This document shows, piece by piece, positions 37,384 through 45,552 of a DNA stretch of 64,000 bases. The number at the start of each line of letters is the position of its first letter. The stretch's first letter is position 1. The stretch is taken from the NCBI GenBank assembly GCA_963824865.1, contig CAWGQQ010000005.1:1-64000 (forward strand), in the 5' to 3' direction. This DNA is from AC-56 sp963824865 (GTDB lineage: Bacteria > Actinomycetota > Thermoleophilia > Solirubrobacterales > 70-9). The notes under the pieces are model-generated. The model saw nothing but the letters and a program-made list of their open reading frames with translations. It did not search any database and was not told the DNA's origin. The position numbers and the translations under genes are program-made.

Positions 37384-38435
37384 CGGCTGAGGTCGAGGCC
37401 CGGCTCGAGCGCCGCAGCGAAGGCCGCGACCAGCTCTACCGTTGCCTCGACGTCGGCCAGGTCCACCATCTCCACCGGCGAATGCATGTAACGCAGGGGG
37501 ATGGAGATCAGCCCGGCCGGGATACCCGCGCGCGCGATCTGGATTGCGTCCGCGTCGGTCCACGTGGCGCGGCCCGAAGCCTCGACGCTGTATGGGGCCT
37601 CGAGCCGCTCAGCGGTTTCGGAGAGAAGCTCGAAGATCCGAGGCGAGAGCGTGGAGCCGCGACCGATCACCGGCCCGGAGCCCAGCGGGTGGCGGCCCAG
37701 CTCCTTCTCCTCGACCCCTGGTGCGTCGGTGGCGTGGGTCACGTCGACGGCCAGCGCCAGGTCCGGCTCCAGCGAGAACGCCGTCGTTGCCGCCCCCTTT
37801 GAGCCGATCTCCTCCTGCACGGCCGCCACGGCCGCCATCTGCCCCTCGAAGCCACCACGCTCGTGCACCCGGCGCAGCGCCTCGAGGGCGACGTAGGCGC
37901 CAAGGCGATTGTCGAGCGATCGAGAGATCAGCCGCCCACCGGCGAGTTGCACCGGCTCGGCGGCGATCACCACCGGGTCCCCGACCCGCACCCTGTCCAG
38001 CGCCTCCTCCTCGTCGGCGGCGCCGATGTCGATGTGCATCTCGCGAAGCTCAACCACCTTCTTGCGCTGTTCCTCCTTCAGCAGGTGGATGGGCTTTCGC
38101 CCGATGACGCCTGGGACCGCGCCGATCTTGCCCTGCACCTGGACCCGCTGGCCGACCAGGATCTGAGCGTCCCAGCCGCCGATCGGCGCGAAGTACAGAA
38201 AGCCCTTCTCGTCGACGTGGGTGATCACGAGGCCGATCTCGTCGATGTGCCCGACCACGGCCAGCAGCGGAGCGCTCGCTTCGGCGCCGATCCGGGCGAC
38301 CGAGGAGCCCAGGGCGTCCGTGCTCACCGATGCGAACGACGCCGCCTGCCGCCAGACGTCGCTCGCCGGGCCCTCGTAGCCCGAGGGAGCGGGAGCGCGC
38401 AGCAGGTCCTCGAGCAGCTTCGGTGTCTCCCCCAC
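37380..38435 (-). CDS. M42-family aminopeptidase (FrvX/glutamyl-aminopeptidase-like)
   Basis: It is intact, with 351 residues from ATG 38435. LLAVVGHIDEIGLVITHVDE holds the first metal His and Asp. Also seen are HIDIGAADEEEALDRVRVGD, GGRLISRSLDNRLGAYVALE (bridging Asp), AAVQEEIGSKGAATTAFSLE (catalytic Glu pair), DLALAVDVTHATDAPG (Asp) and IPLRYMHSPVEMVDLADVE (last His). M42 enzymes are cobalt/zinc aminopeptidases that form large tetrahedral shells and digest peptides. Its stop overlaps that of the convergent pepP gene. The upstream sigma-factor gene is 27 bases away on the same strand. Confidence 0.92.
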   Translation of the reverse strand: MGETPKLLEDLLRAPAPSGYEGPASDVWRQAASFASVSTDALGSSVARIGAEASAPLLAVVGHIDEIGLVITHVDEKGFLYFAPIGGWDAQILVGQRVQVQGKIGAVPGVIGRKPIHLLKEEQRKKVVELREMHIDIGAADEEEALDRVRVGDPVVIAAEPVQLAGGRLISRSLDNRLGAYVALEALRRVHERGGFEGQMAAVAAVQEEIGSKGAATTAFSLEPDLALAVDVTHATDAPGVEEKELGRHPLGSGPVIGRGSTLSPRIFELLSETAERLEAPYSVEASGRATWTDADAIQIARAGIPAGLISIPLRYMHSPVEMVDLADVEATVELVAAFAAALEPGLDLSR

Positions 38436-38462
38436 GAGCGGCAGTATGCCGGGGGAGTCGGT

Positions 38463-39410
38463 TCAGGCGGCCTCTCGCCAGGCCGCCAGGGAGCGGTCAG
38501 CGGCGAGGCGCCTGAGCGCCCTCTCCTCGAGCTGGCGGGCGCGTTGCTGGGTGACGCCGAGCTCCCGCCCGACCTCGCTCAGGCTCGCGACCGGCTCGTT
38601 GCCCGTGCCGAAGCGCAGCTCGATCACGCGCCTCTCCGGCTCGGGCAGCTTCGACAACGCCGATTCGACGGTGCGCTCCCGCTGGCGATCGGCGATCTCG
38701 TCCTCGACCGCGGGCGCCTCGTCGGCGCGCAGCTCGCCGAGGGTGGCGTCGCCATCATCGGTGACCGGCGCGTCGAGGCTGGTCGTGACCCGGGTCAGGT
38801 CCCGCATGGCCATCACCTCGTCGAGAGGCAGCTCGGCCTCGGCCGCGATCTCCTCGTCGCTCGGCTCGCGGTCGAGCTTGCCGGTGAGCTCGGCGGCGAC
38901 CCGGTTCACGTTTCGCTGCTTTTGGGCGACGTGCGCGGGCACGCGAACGGCGCGGCCCGTGTTGTCCAGGCCGCGCTGGATCGCCTGACGGATCCAGAGC
39001 GTGGCGTAGGTGGAGAACTTGTAACCGCGGCGCCAGTCGAACTTCTCGGTCGCCCGAATCAAGCCAAGCATGGCCTCCTGGACCAGGTCCTGCATGGAGA
39101 GTCCCAGTCCCTGGTAGCGGCGGGCGATCGAAAGCACCAGTCGCACGTTGGAGTTGATCAGCCGCTCCTTCGCCTCCAAGTCGCCGCGCTCGATCCGCTG
39201 GGCCAACTCGATCTCCTCTTCGGCGGTGAGCAGGGGATAGCGGGCAGCCTGGTTCAGGAACAGCTGGAAGCTGTCAGTTGTCTCGGTGCTCTCGGCGCGA
39301 TGGGTCCTTGCGCGTCGCTCGACACGCCTGGGTGTCGAGGTGGCCGCATGCTGGCCGCGGCCGCGACGCGAGCGGGCTCCATCACGCGCGGCGGGCGGAA
39401 TCCGCGTCAT
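38463..39410 (-). CDS. RpoD-like group 2 sigma factor
   Basis: It is intact, with 315 residues from ATG 39410. A basic disordered N-terminus of about 45 residues lacks region 1.1. Region 1.2 is DSFQLFLNQAARYPLLTAEE. Regions 2.1-2.4 show LINSNVRLVLSIARRYQGLG, SMQDLVQEAMLGLIRATEKF and KFSTYATLWIRQAIQRGLDN, the -10 reading helix. Region 3 is VRVPAHVAQKQRNVNRVAAE. Region 4 is ERRVIELRFGTGNEPVASLS followed by EVGRELGVTQQRARQLEERA. It recognises promoters of RpoD type; the missing region 1.1 and short size point to an alternative (group 2) factor rather than the main SigA. It has its own promoter (39446-39474). Confidence 0.92.
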   Translation of the reverse strand: MTRIPPAARDGARSRRGRGQHAATSTPRRVERRARTHRAESTETTDSFQLFLNQAARYPLLTAEEEIELAQRIERGDLEAKERLINSNVRLVLSIARRYQGLGLSMQDLVQEAMLGLIRATEKFDWRRGYKFSTYATLWIRQAIQRGLDNTGRAVRVPAHVAQKQRNVNRVAAELTGKLDREPSDEEIAAEAELPLDEVMAMRDLTRVTTSLDAPVTDDGDATLGELRADEAPAVEDEIADRQRERTVESALSKLPEPERRVIELRFGTGNEPVASLSEVGRELGVTQQRARQLEERALRRLAADRSLAAWREAA

Positions 39411-39430
39411 GAAGCCTTCCTTTCGGTCAG

Positions 39431-39446
39431 TTGACTACGGAGTCAA
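39431..39446. promoter_or_regulatory. Inverted repeat TTGACT-ACGG-AGTCAA at the sigma-gene start site
   Basis: A perfect six-base inverted repeat with a four-base spacer lies just downstream of the -10 box (sharing one base with it) and 20 bases before the ATG. The position over the expected transcription start suggests a repressor or autoregulatory site. Confidence 0.5.
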
Positions 39447-39474
39447 TTCTAGCAAATGCTTGACGAAGCAACAA
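39446..39474 (-). promoter_or_regulatory. Promoter of the sigma-factor gene
   Basis: On the minus strand, TTGTTG (39474-39469), a 17-base spacer and TAGAAT (39451-39446) make a good housekeeping promoter, 36 bases before ATG 39410. A ribosome site AAAGGAAGG follows. The region is noticeably AT-richer than its surroundings. Confidence 0.7.
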
Positions 39475-39483
39475 CTCTTCGCG

Positions 39484-40692
39484 TCACTTCTGGCTGGCCA
39501 GGGTGGCCTCGGCCGGAAGCTCCTGGTCGTGGCGGACCCGGGTGCGGCCCTCGCCGTAGCTGATCGTCTCGTAGGTGATCATCGCGCCTAGCAACACGGT
39601 GACGATCACCAGGGTCGCCAGCGCGGGCAGCTCGACGGCCGCGGGGAGCAGCGCGAACATCGCCAGGGCGAGGAGAAGGCGCTGCCGGTTGATCGTGCGG
39701 ACGTGGCGCCAGCGAAAGCCGACCAACCCGAGCAGGTAGAAGGCGACGCCGCCCAAGAGCGCAAAGGCGGGCACGATGGCCAGCGGTTCGTCGACGTCGG
39801 CCAGCGTCTTCTTCAGGCTCACCGCGACCAGCACGACCCCGGCGACCATCGGGAAGTGCAGGTAGGAGTACGAGTCGCGGGCCAGTTCGTTCTGCTCGCG
39901 ACCCTCGGTCGCCCGAACCAGCCGTCGCGCGGAGACCAGCGCGACCACGTCGAAGTAGGCCCACCACAGCGTCGCCGACAGCAGGATGCCCACCACCGCG
40001 GCCGCGGCGATGCCGAAGGTGAGGCTGGTGTCGGCTCCCGAGCCGATCGCCACGATCGATTCGCCCAGGGCGATGATGATGATCAGCCCGTGGCGCTCGG
40101 CGAAGTGGCCGGGCACGAGCTTCCAGCCCTCTGACCCGAACAGGTACGGCCCGCCCATGTCGAGCAGGAGGGCGAGAGCCCATAGCGCGCCCTGCGCGAG
40201 CCCGTCGAGGAACGAGGCGCCGATCAAGAGCCCGACGCCGATCGCGGTGCTGAGCGCCAGGCCGGTCACCGACTTGCGGAGGGCCGCGTCGTCCCGGCTG
40301 GCCAGCACGAAGAGGGCGATCTGCCCGCCGCGGACGGCTCCGTAGGCCAGGGCGAACTCGAGCGCCAGGCTGCCGAAGGCGTCCGGGACGCAGATGGCGA
40401 CGATCAGAAGGGCCGCCATGGCGGCGAAGATGGCGAGACGAACGGCGCCCTCCTCGGGGTCGACCACGCTCGTCAGCCAGGTGTAACCCGTCCACGACCA
40501 CCACAGCACCGCGAGCAGCAGCATGCCCTCCGCCAACCCCGACCAGGTCGGCTTGCCGGCCATAAGCGCGGTGCACTGAGTGAGCGCGAGGACGAAGACG
40601 AGGTCGAAGAAGAGCTCCAGGGGCAGCACCCGTTCCCCCTCGCGCATCGCGGCGCTGAACCGGGGGGTCCGCGTGTCCGTCGCGGTGGCCAT
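39484..40692 (-). CDS. ltrA: LtrA-family low-temperature-requirement membrane protein
   Basis: It has about 402 residues from ATG 40692; ATG 40701 and 40704 are alternatives, and I prefer 40692 because AAGGATG then sits at a usual distance. The family hallmark VLPLELFFDLVFVLALTQCT is at the N-terminus, followed by VLWWSWTGYTWLTSVVDPEE, ERHGLIIIIALGESIVAIGS and YSYLHFPMVAGVVLVAVSLK. About 11-12 hydrophobic helices fill the protein. LtrA was linked to cold growth in Listeria, but the biochemical function is unknown. It is upstream of, and in line with, the sigma-factor gene and divergent from efp. Confidence 0.85.
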   Translation of the reverse strand: MATATDTRTPRFSAAMREGERVLPLELFFDLVFVLALTQCTALMAGKPTWSGLAEGMLLLAVLWWSWTGYTWLTSVVDPEEGAVRLAIFAAMAALLIVAICVPDAFGSLALEFALAYGAVRGGQIALFVLASRDDAALRKSVTGLALSTAIGVGLLIGASFLDGLAQGALWALALLLDMGGPYLFGSEGWKLVPGHFAERHGLIIIIALGESIVAIGSGADTSLTFGIAAAAVVGILLSATLWWAYFDVVALVSARRLVRATEGREQNELARDSYSYLHFPMVAGVVLVAVSLKKTLADVDEPLAIVPAFALLGGVAFYLLGLVGFRWRHVRTINRQRLLLALAMFALLPAAVELPALATLVIVTVLLGAMITYETISYGEGRTRVRHDQELPAEATLASQK

Positions 40693-40731
40693 GACGGCCA
40701 TCATCCTTGCAGCGTCGCTACGCTCAGGCAG

Positions 40732-41292
40732 GTGATCTCGACCAACCAATTCAAGAACGGCACCCACATCGAGGTGGACGGGGCCGTCTACCGGATCCTC
40801 GAGTTCCAGCACGTGAAGCCGGGCAAGGGCGGCGCCTTCGTGCGCACGAAGCTGCGCAAGCTCGACGACGGCGGCGTCCAGGACAAGACGTTCCGGGCGG
40901 GGGAGAAGTTCCGGCCGGTGCGGACCGAGGCGCGAAGGATGCAGTACCTCTACGACTCCGGTGAGACGGCCGTGTTCATGGACAACTCCGACTACTCGCA
41001 GCTCGAGATCCCCCGGCAGCTCGCCGGCGAGGCGATGCAATGGATGCTTCCCAACGCCGAGGTGGAGGTGCTGTTCGTCGACGAGCGCCCCACGGGCGTA
41101 CAGGTGCCGAGCGCCGTGGAGATGGCGGTCACCGACACGCAGCCGGGCGTCAAGGGCGACACCGTTTCCGGTGGCGGCACCAAGCCGGCCACCCTGGAGT
41201 CCGGCGTGCGGGTGGACGTGCCGCTGTTCGTCAACGAGGGCGACCGGGTTCGGGTCGACACGCGAAGCGGCGAGTACGTCTCGCGCGCCTGA
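40732..41292 (+). CDS. efp: Elongation factor P
   Basis: It is intact, with 186 residues and a GTG start at 40732 (MISTNQFKNGTHIEVDGAVY). The KOW-like domain I carries the tip loop VKPGKGGAFVRTKLRKLDDG with the Lys normally modified in Lys-type EF-P. The OB domains follow with YLYDSGETAVFMDNSDYSQL and VTDTQPGVKGDTVSGGGTKP, ending ESGVRVDVPLFVNEGDRVRV. It relieves ribosome stalling at proline runs. No epmA/epmB/earP gene is visible here. Efp opens the efp-nusB-xseB-ispA-dxs unit. Confidence 0.97.
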   Translation: MISTNQFKNGTHIEVDGAVYRILEFQHVKPGKGGAFVRTKLRKLDDGGVQDKTFRAGEKFRPVRTEARRMQYLYDSGETAVFMDNSDYSQLEIPRQLAGEAMQWMLPNAEVEVLFVDERPTGVQVPSAVEMAVTDTQPGVKGDTVSGGGTKPATLESGVRVDVPLFVNEGDRVRVDTRSGEYVSRA

Positions 41293-41311
41293 GCGCCACG
41301 GCGAGCCCAGA

Positions 41312-41686
41312 ATGCGCCGCTCCGATCAGCGCCGCGCCGCGGTCTTCGCCCTCTACCAGGAGGAGGTGACCGGCCGGCCGGCCGGCGAGGCGCTCGATGA
41401 CGCGAAGCCGTTCACGCGAGAGCTGGTCGAGGGCGTGGAGGGCGCCCGCGCCGAGCTCGATGCCGAGATTGCCCGGCTGGCTCGCGGGTGGGGCCTCGAT
41501 CGAATCGCGGCGCTGGAGAAGAGCATCATGAGGGTCGCCCTGTACGAGCTTCATCACCGCGAAGACGTCCCGACCGAGGTGGCGATCGACGAGGCCGTTT
41601 CCCTCGCCCGGCGCTATTGCGGCGCCGACGCGCCCGGGTTCGTGAACGGCGTCCTGGGAACTGCCGCAAAGACTCAATCCCACTAG
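41312..41686 (+). CDS. nusB: Transcription antitermination factor NusB
   Basis: It has 124 residues from ATG 41312. The all-helical NusB fold is shown by RRSDQRRAAVFALYQEEVTG, FTRELVEGVEGARAELDAEI, GWGLDRIAALEKSIMRVALY and ELHHREDVPTEVAIDEAVSL, with the C-terminal helix RRYCGADAPGFVNGVLG. It binds boxA RNA with S10 in rRNA antitermination. It lies 19 bases after efp. Confidence 0.95.
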   Translation: MRRSDQRRAAVFALYQEEVTGRPAGEALDDAKPFTRELVEGVEGARAELDAEIARLARGWGLDRIAALEKSIMRVALYELHHREDVPTEVAIDEAVSLARRYCGADAPGFVNGVLGTAAKTQSH

Positions 41687-41696
41687 GTTTTCCGGC

Positions 41697-41876
41697 ATGA
41701 GCTCCACCGAGCAGCATGCGGAACGGCTGCGGGAGATAGCGGCGCGCCTTCGCGACCCCGAGCTTCCCGAGGAGGAGGCCGAGGGCCTCGCCCGCGAGGC
41801 GGCGGAGCTGGTCAGCAAGGCGGGTGCCGAGATCGAGAGTGCCCTGCGCGAGCTCGCCGCGCGAGAGGGTCCGTGA
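41697..41876 (+). CDS. xseB: XseB-like small protein (exodeoxyribonuclease VII small subunit)
   Basis: This 59-residue, fully helical acidic protein runs from ATG 41697. QHAERLREIAARLRDPELPE is followed by EEAEGLAREAAELVSKAGAE, the helix-turn-helix pattern of XseB (a ..EI...L....L..EEA..L..EG motif). Size and location between nusB and ispA fit xseB. No xseA large-subunit gene is in the window, which leaves room for doubt. The stop overlaps the ispA start (GTGA at 41873-41876). Confidence 0.6.
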   Translation: MSSTEQHAERLREIAARLRDPELPEEEAEGLAREAAELVSKAGAEIESALRELAAREGP

Positions 41877-42791
41877 GCAGTTATCCGGACGACCTTCGCG
41901 AGCTGGTCGAGAACTACCTGACCGGATTGCGCTTCTCGGCGATCCCCGAGACCGAGGCGCTCGACGAGGCGATGCGGTACTCGCTGCTCGCCGGCGGCAA
42001 GCGAATCCGACCGGTGCTGGCGCTGGCGACCGCGCGCTCGCTTGGGGCCGAGCCGGAGTCGATGCTCCCGGCGGCGGCGGCGATCGAGCTGATCCACACC
42101 TACTCGCTGATCCACGACGACCTGCCGGCGATGGACGACGATGAGCTGCGCCGCGGCCGGCCGACCTCGCACGTCGTCTTCGGCGAGAACGTCGCCATCC
42201 TCGCCGGCGACGGGCTGTTCGCCGAGGCGCTTCGCCTGCTCGCCGAGCACCAGGGCGGCGAGCCGGCCTTGGTGCTGGCGGCGCTTCGCGAGCTCCTCGG
42301 GGCGATCGGCGTCGACGGCATGGTCGGCGGGCAGTACGTGGACGTGACCACGTCGATACCCGCCTCATCGTCGCCGCGTCGCGCCGGATGCGCAGGCGAC
42401 GGGCTCCGAGGCGGCCACCGAGCTACGGGGCCTGCACGCGCTGAAGACCGGCCGTCTGATCGCCGCCAGCGTCGGCGTCGTGCTGGTCCTGGCCGGCCCG
42501 AGGGAACCTGACACAATTCCGTATCGCCGCTTCGCCGAGGAGCTGGGCGTCCTGTTCCAGATAGTCGACGACATCCTCGACGTGACCGGAAGCGACGAGG
42601 AGCTCGGAAAGCCGCATGGCAGCGACGAGCGACATGGCAAGCTCACCTACGTCAGCCTGTTCGGACTCGAGCACGCCCGCGAGTTGGCGGCCGAGTCGCA
42701 TCGAAAGGCGCACGAGGCCCTCTCGGCGGTGGGCGACGATCCCCGGGACCTGAGCCGGATCACGGACTTCATCTACACCCGACACAGATGA
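41873..42791 (+). CDS. ispA: Polyprenyl diphosphate synthase (IspA-type), one frameshift
   Basis: GTG 41873 overlaps xseB. SLLAGGKRIRPVLALATARS, ELIHTYSLIHDDLPAMDDDE (first Asp-rich motif with DDxxMD), LRRGRPTSHVVFGENVAILA and GDGLFAEALRLL precede MVGGQYVDVT. The frame breaks in about 42360-42400. The second half reads ATELRGLHALKTGRLIAASV, LGVLFQIVDDILDVTGSDEE (second Asp-rich motif) and the Lys/Gly region ELGKPHGSDERHGKLTYVSL. About 305 residues are restored. It makes farnesyl or geranylgeranyl diphosphate from the products of the MEP pathway, whose first enzyme (dxs) follows directly. Confidence 0.92.
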
Positions 42792-44827
42792 GCGACGAGC
42801 AACCAGCCGGCAACGAAGCGCAACCAGAGGCTGCTGGACCGGGTCAACGGCCCGGGGGACCTCAAGGGCCTCAACGACGGCGAGCTCCAGGACCTTGCCC
42901 AGGAGGTACGCGAGCTGATCATCGACGTGATCGGCGAGATCGGCGGCCATTTCGGCGCCAACCTGGGCACCTGCGAGCTCGCCGTCGCGCTCCACAGCCT
43001 GCTCGACTCCCCGCGCGACAAGATCATCTGGGACGTCGGCCACCAGGCCTATCCGCACAAGGTGCTGACGGGCCGGCGCGATCGGCTCGACACGATCCGC
43101 TCCTACGGCGGGCTGGCGCCGTTCTGCTCGGTGTTCGAGTCCGAGCACGACATCATGGGCGCGGGACACGCATCGACCTCCATCGGCTATGCCGTGGGGC
43201 TCAAGGAGGCGATGCGCAAGGGGATCGGCACCGAGGGCCAGGTGATCGCCGTGATCGGGGATGGCGCGCTGACCGGCGGCGTCGCCTACGAGGCGCTCCA
43301 CAACGCGGGCGGGCTCGAGACCCCGATCGTGATCGTCCTGAACGACAACGGGATGTCGATCTCGCCGAACGTGGGCGCCCTCGCCCGCTACTTCCAGCGC
43401 TTCCGGCTCAACCCGACGCTCTACCACGCTCGCGAGGGGGTCGAGGAGCGCCTCACCCGGCTGCCGCTCGGCCTGGGGGAGACGATCGAGCGGCTGGGCC
43501 CCGAGATCAAGGCGGCGATCAAGGCCTACGCGGCGCCCGGGCTCCTGTTCGAGGAGCTCGACCTCGCCTACGTCGGGGTGATCGACGGCCACGACGTGGG
43601 AGCGCTGCGCCGGGCGATCGGCGACGCCCTGGGCGCCCAGCGGCCGGTCGTCGTCCACATCCACACGGTCAAGGGCAAGGGCTTCGCCGCAGCGGAGGAA
43701 GGCGGCCTCGAGGGAATGGAGAAATGGCACGCGGCGAAGCCGAAATCAATCATCAACAGAAAGCCGGCGCGTCGGCTCGAAGGCGGGCCCGGCAAGGCCG
43801 GCCCGTCAAGGAGACCGATTCGCCGGAGGCGATCGAGAAGCTCGAGAAGCCGCTGCCCTCCTCGCCACCGCAGTACACGGCCGTGTTCGGCGACGCCCTG
43901 GTGTCCGAGGCGAGGCGTGATCGCCGGGTGATCGGGATCACGGCGGCGATGGCGGGGGGGACCGGGCTCGACAAGCTCGGCAAGGAGCTGCCGGAGCAGT
44001 ACTACGACGTCGGGATCGCCGAGCAGGACGCGGTGCTGTTCGCCGCCGGCCTCTCGCTCCAAGGGGCGAAGCCGGTGTGCGCGATCTACTCGACCTTCCT
44101 CCAGCGCGGCTTCGACCAGATCGTCCACGACGTCTGCCTGCAGGAGCTCAACGTCGTCTTCGCCATGGACCGCGCGGGCCTGGTAGGCGACGACGGCCCC
44201 ACCCACCACGGCGCCTTCGACGTTTCCTACCTCCGCCCGCTTCCCAACGTGGTCCTGATGGCCCCCCGGGACGAGGCGATGCTGGTCCACATGTTGCGCA
44301 CGGCGCTGGTCCACGACGACGGCCCGATCGCCTTCCGCTATCCGCGCGGCGCCGCCGAGGGCGCGTCCCTGCCCGAGCGGCCGCAGGAGATCCCGATCGG
44401 CACCGGCGAGCTGCTCGCCGAGGGCGAGCGCGTGGCACTGCTCGGCTACGGCTACGGCGTCCAGGTGGCGCTGCGCGCCGCCGGCATCCTCGGCGAGCAC
44501 GATCACCGGGTCACGGTGGCGGACGGCCGCTTTGCGAAGCCACTCGACGCGGAGCTCGTCCAGCGCCTCGGCCGCGAGCACGAGCTGGTGGTGACGATCG
44601 AGGAGAACGTCCTTCCCGGCGGCTTCGGGGCCGCGGTGCTGGAGCACCTCGAGGACGCGTACGTTTCGCCGCAGTCCCGTGCACGGGTGATGCGCGTCGG
44701 CCTGCCCGACCGCTACGTCACCCACGGCAAGCCCGCGCTGCTGCGCGAGGAGGTCGGCTTCACCGGCGAGGCGGTCGCCGAGCGGGTGCTGACTGCGCTT
44801 CGCGCTCCACACGCCGTGTCCGGCTAG
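42788..44827 (+). CDS. dxs: 1-deoxy-D-xylulose-5-phosphate synthase, two frameshifts
   Basis: ATG 42788 overlaps ispA (ATGA). One break lies near the start (about 42800-42840), after which LLDRVNGPGDLKGLNDGELQ, IGEIGGHFGANLGTCELAVA, DKIIWDVGHQAYPHKVLTGR, FESEHDIMGAGHASTSIGYA and the TPP motif IAVIGDGALTGGVAYEALHN with LNDNGMSISPNVGAL follow. A second break lies in about 43790-43830, in the linker. The pyrimidine and C-terminal domains then read YDVGIAEQDAVLFAAGLSLQ, FAMDRAGLVGDDGPTHHGAF, DVSYLRPLPNVVLMAPRDEA and EENVLPGGFGAAVLEHLE. The restored length is about 680, slightly long in the linker. It is the first step of the MEP isoprenoid pathway. Confidence 0.94.
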   Translation: MSDEQPAGNEAQPEAAGPGQRPGGPQGPQRRRAPGPCPGGTRADHRRDRRDRRPFRRQPGHLRARRRAPQPARLPARQDHLGRRPPGLSAQGADGPARSARHDPLLRRAGAVLLGVRVRARHHGRGTRIDLHRLCRGAQGGDAQGDRHRGPGDRRDRGWRADRRRRLRGAPQRGRARDPDRDRPERQRDVDLAERGRPRPLLPALPAQPDALPRSRGGRGAPHPAAARPGGDDRAAGPRDQGGDQGLRGARAPVRGARPRLRRGDRRPRRGSAAPGDRRRPGRPAAGRRPHPHGQGQGLRRSGGRRPRGNGEMARGEAEINHQQKAGASARRRARQGRPVKETDSPEAIEKLEKPLPSSPPQYTAVFGDALVSEARRDRRVIGITAAMAGGTGLDKLGKELPEQYYDVGIAEQDAVLFAAGLSLQGAKPVCAIYSTFLQRGFDQIVHDVCLQELNVVFAMDRAGLVGDDGPTHHGAFDVSYLRPLPNVVLMAPRDEAMLVHMLRTALVHDDGPIAFRYPRGAAEGASLPERPQEIPIGTGELLAEGERVALLGYGYGVQVALRAAGILGEHDHRVTVADGRFAKPLDAELVQRLGREHELVVTIEENVLPGGFGAAVLEHLEDAYVSPQSRARVMRVGLPDRYVTHGKPALLREEVGFTGEAVAERVLTALRAPHAVSG

Positions 44828-45552
44828 GCGAGCCGATCGGCGAGCCAGCGCGCGTCGCGGGGGGCGAAGGCCTCCCAGTCGTTGTTGAAGTAGAGGAAGA
44901 CCTCGAGCTCGGAGCGCCAGGAGGCGATCCGGCGCCTCCACTTCTCCAGCTCGCGCTCGGAGTAGTTGCCGCGCCGGCCGCGCTGCCCGTAGTGGAAGCG
45001 AACGTAGGTCCAGCTCGTGGTGATCTCGTGGGTCTGAAACGGGCGCTCGGGATGATCGCCGATCACGCAGCGCGGCGCGGTGGCGGCGCAGCAGGGCATA
45101 AACCTCCTCGGTGAACCAGCTCGAGTGTCGGAACTCGAAGCAGTGGCGACCCTTCGGCAGCCCCTCCAGCGTCTCGGCGAGGCGATCGTCGTCGCGCTGG
45201 AAGTTCTCCGGAAGCTGCCACAGCACCGGGCCGAGCTTGCGTGCCTTCGCCAGCGGCTCGAGCGAGTCCAGGAATCGCTTCGCGCCGGCGCCAACCGCCT
45301 TCAGGCGCTTGACGTGAGTCAGGTACCGGCTTGCCTTGACGGAGAAGACGAAGCGTCGCGGCGTCTGCTCGGCCCAGGCCGTGACCGCGTTCTCGGAGGG
45401 CAGCCGGTAGAAGGTCGCGTTGACCTCGACCGTGTCGAACAGCTCCGCGTAGCGCTCCAGCCAGCGCCGGGCCGGCAGCCCCTCCGGGTAGATGACCCCG
45501 CGCCAGTCGCGGTAGTTCCAGCCCGAGCAGCCGATGTGGACCGGCTTGCTCA
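44824..45552 (-). CDS. DUF72 (YecE-like) family protein, one frameshift
   Basis: On the minus strand it reads VHIGCSGWNYRDWRGVIYPE, WLERYAELFDTVEVNATFYR, SVKASRYLTHVKRLKAVGAG, GPVLWQLPENFQRDDDRLAE and GRHCFEFRHSSWFTEEVYAL. After a break near 45070 it continues TTSWTYVRFHYGQRGRRGNY and VFLYFNNDWEAFAPRDARWL. This is the TIM-barrel DUF72 fold with the usual CSGW, FRH.SW and YFNND motifs. The start is uncertain: the only in-frame initiation next to the family start is CTG at about 45552, overlapping the cfa stop. The function of the family is unknown. It is about 240 residues when restored, in line with cfa. Confidence 0.82.
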
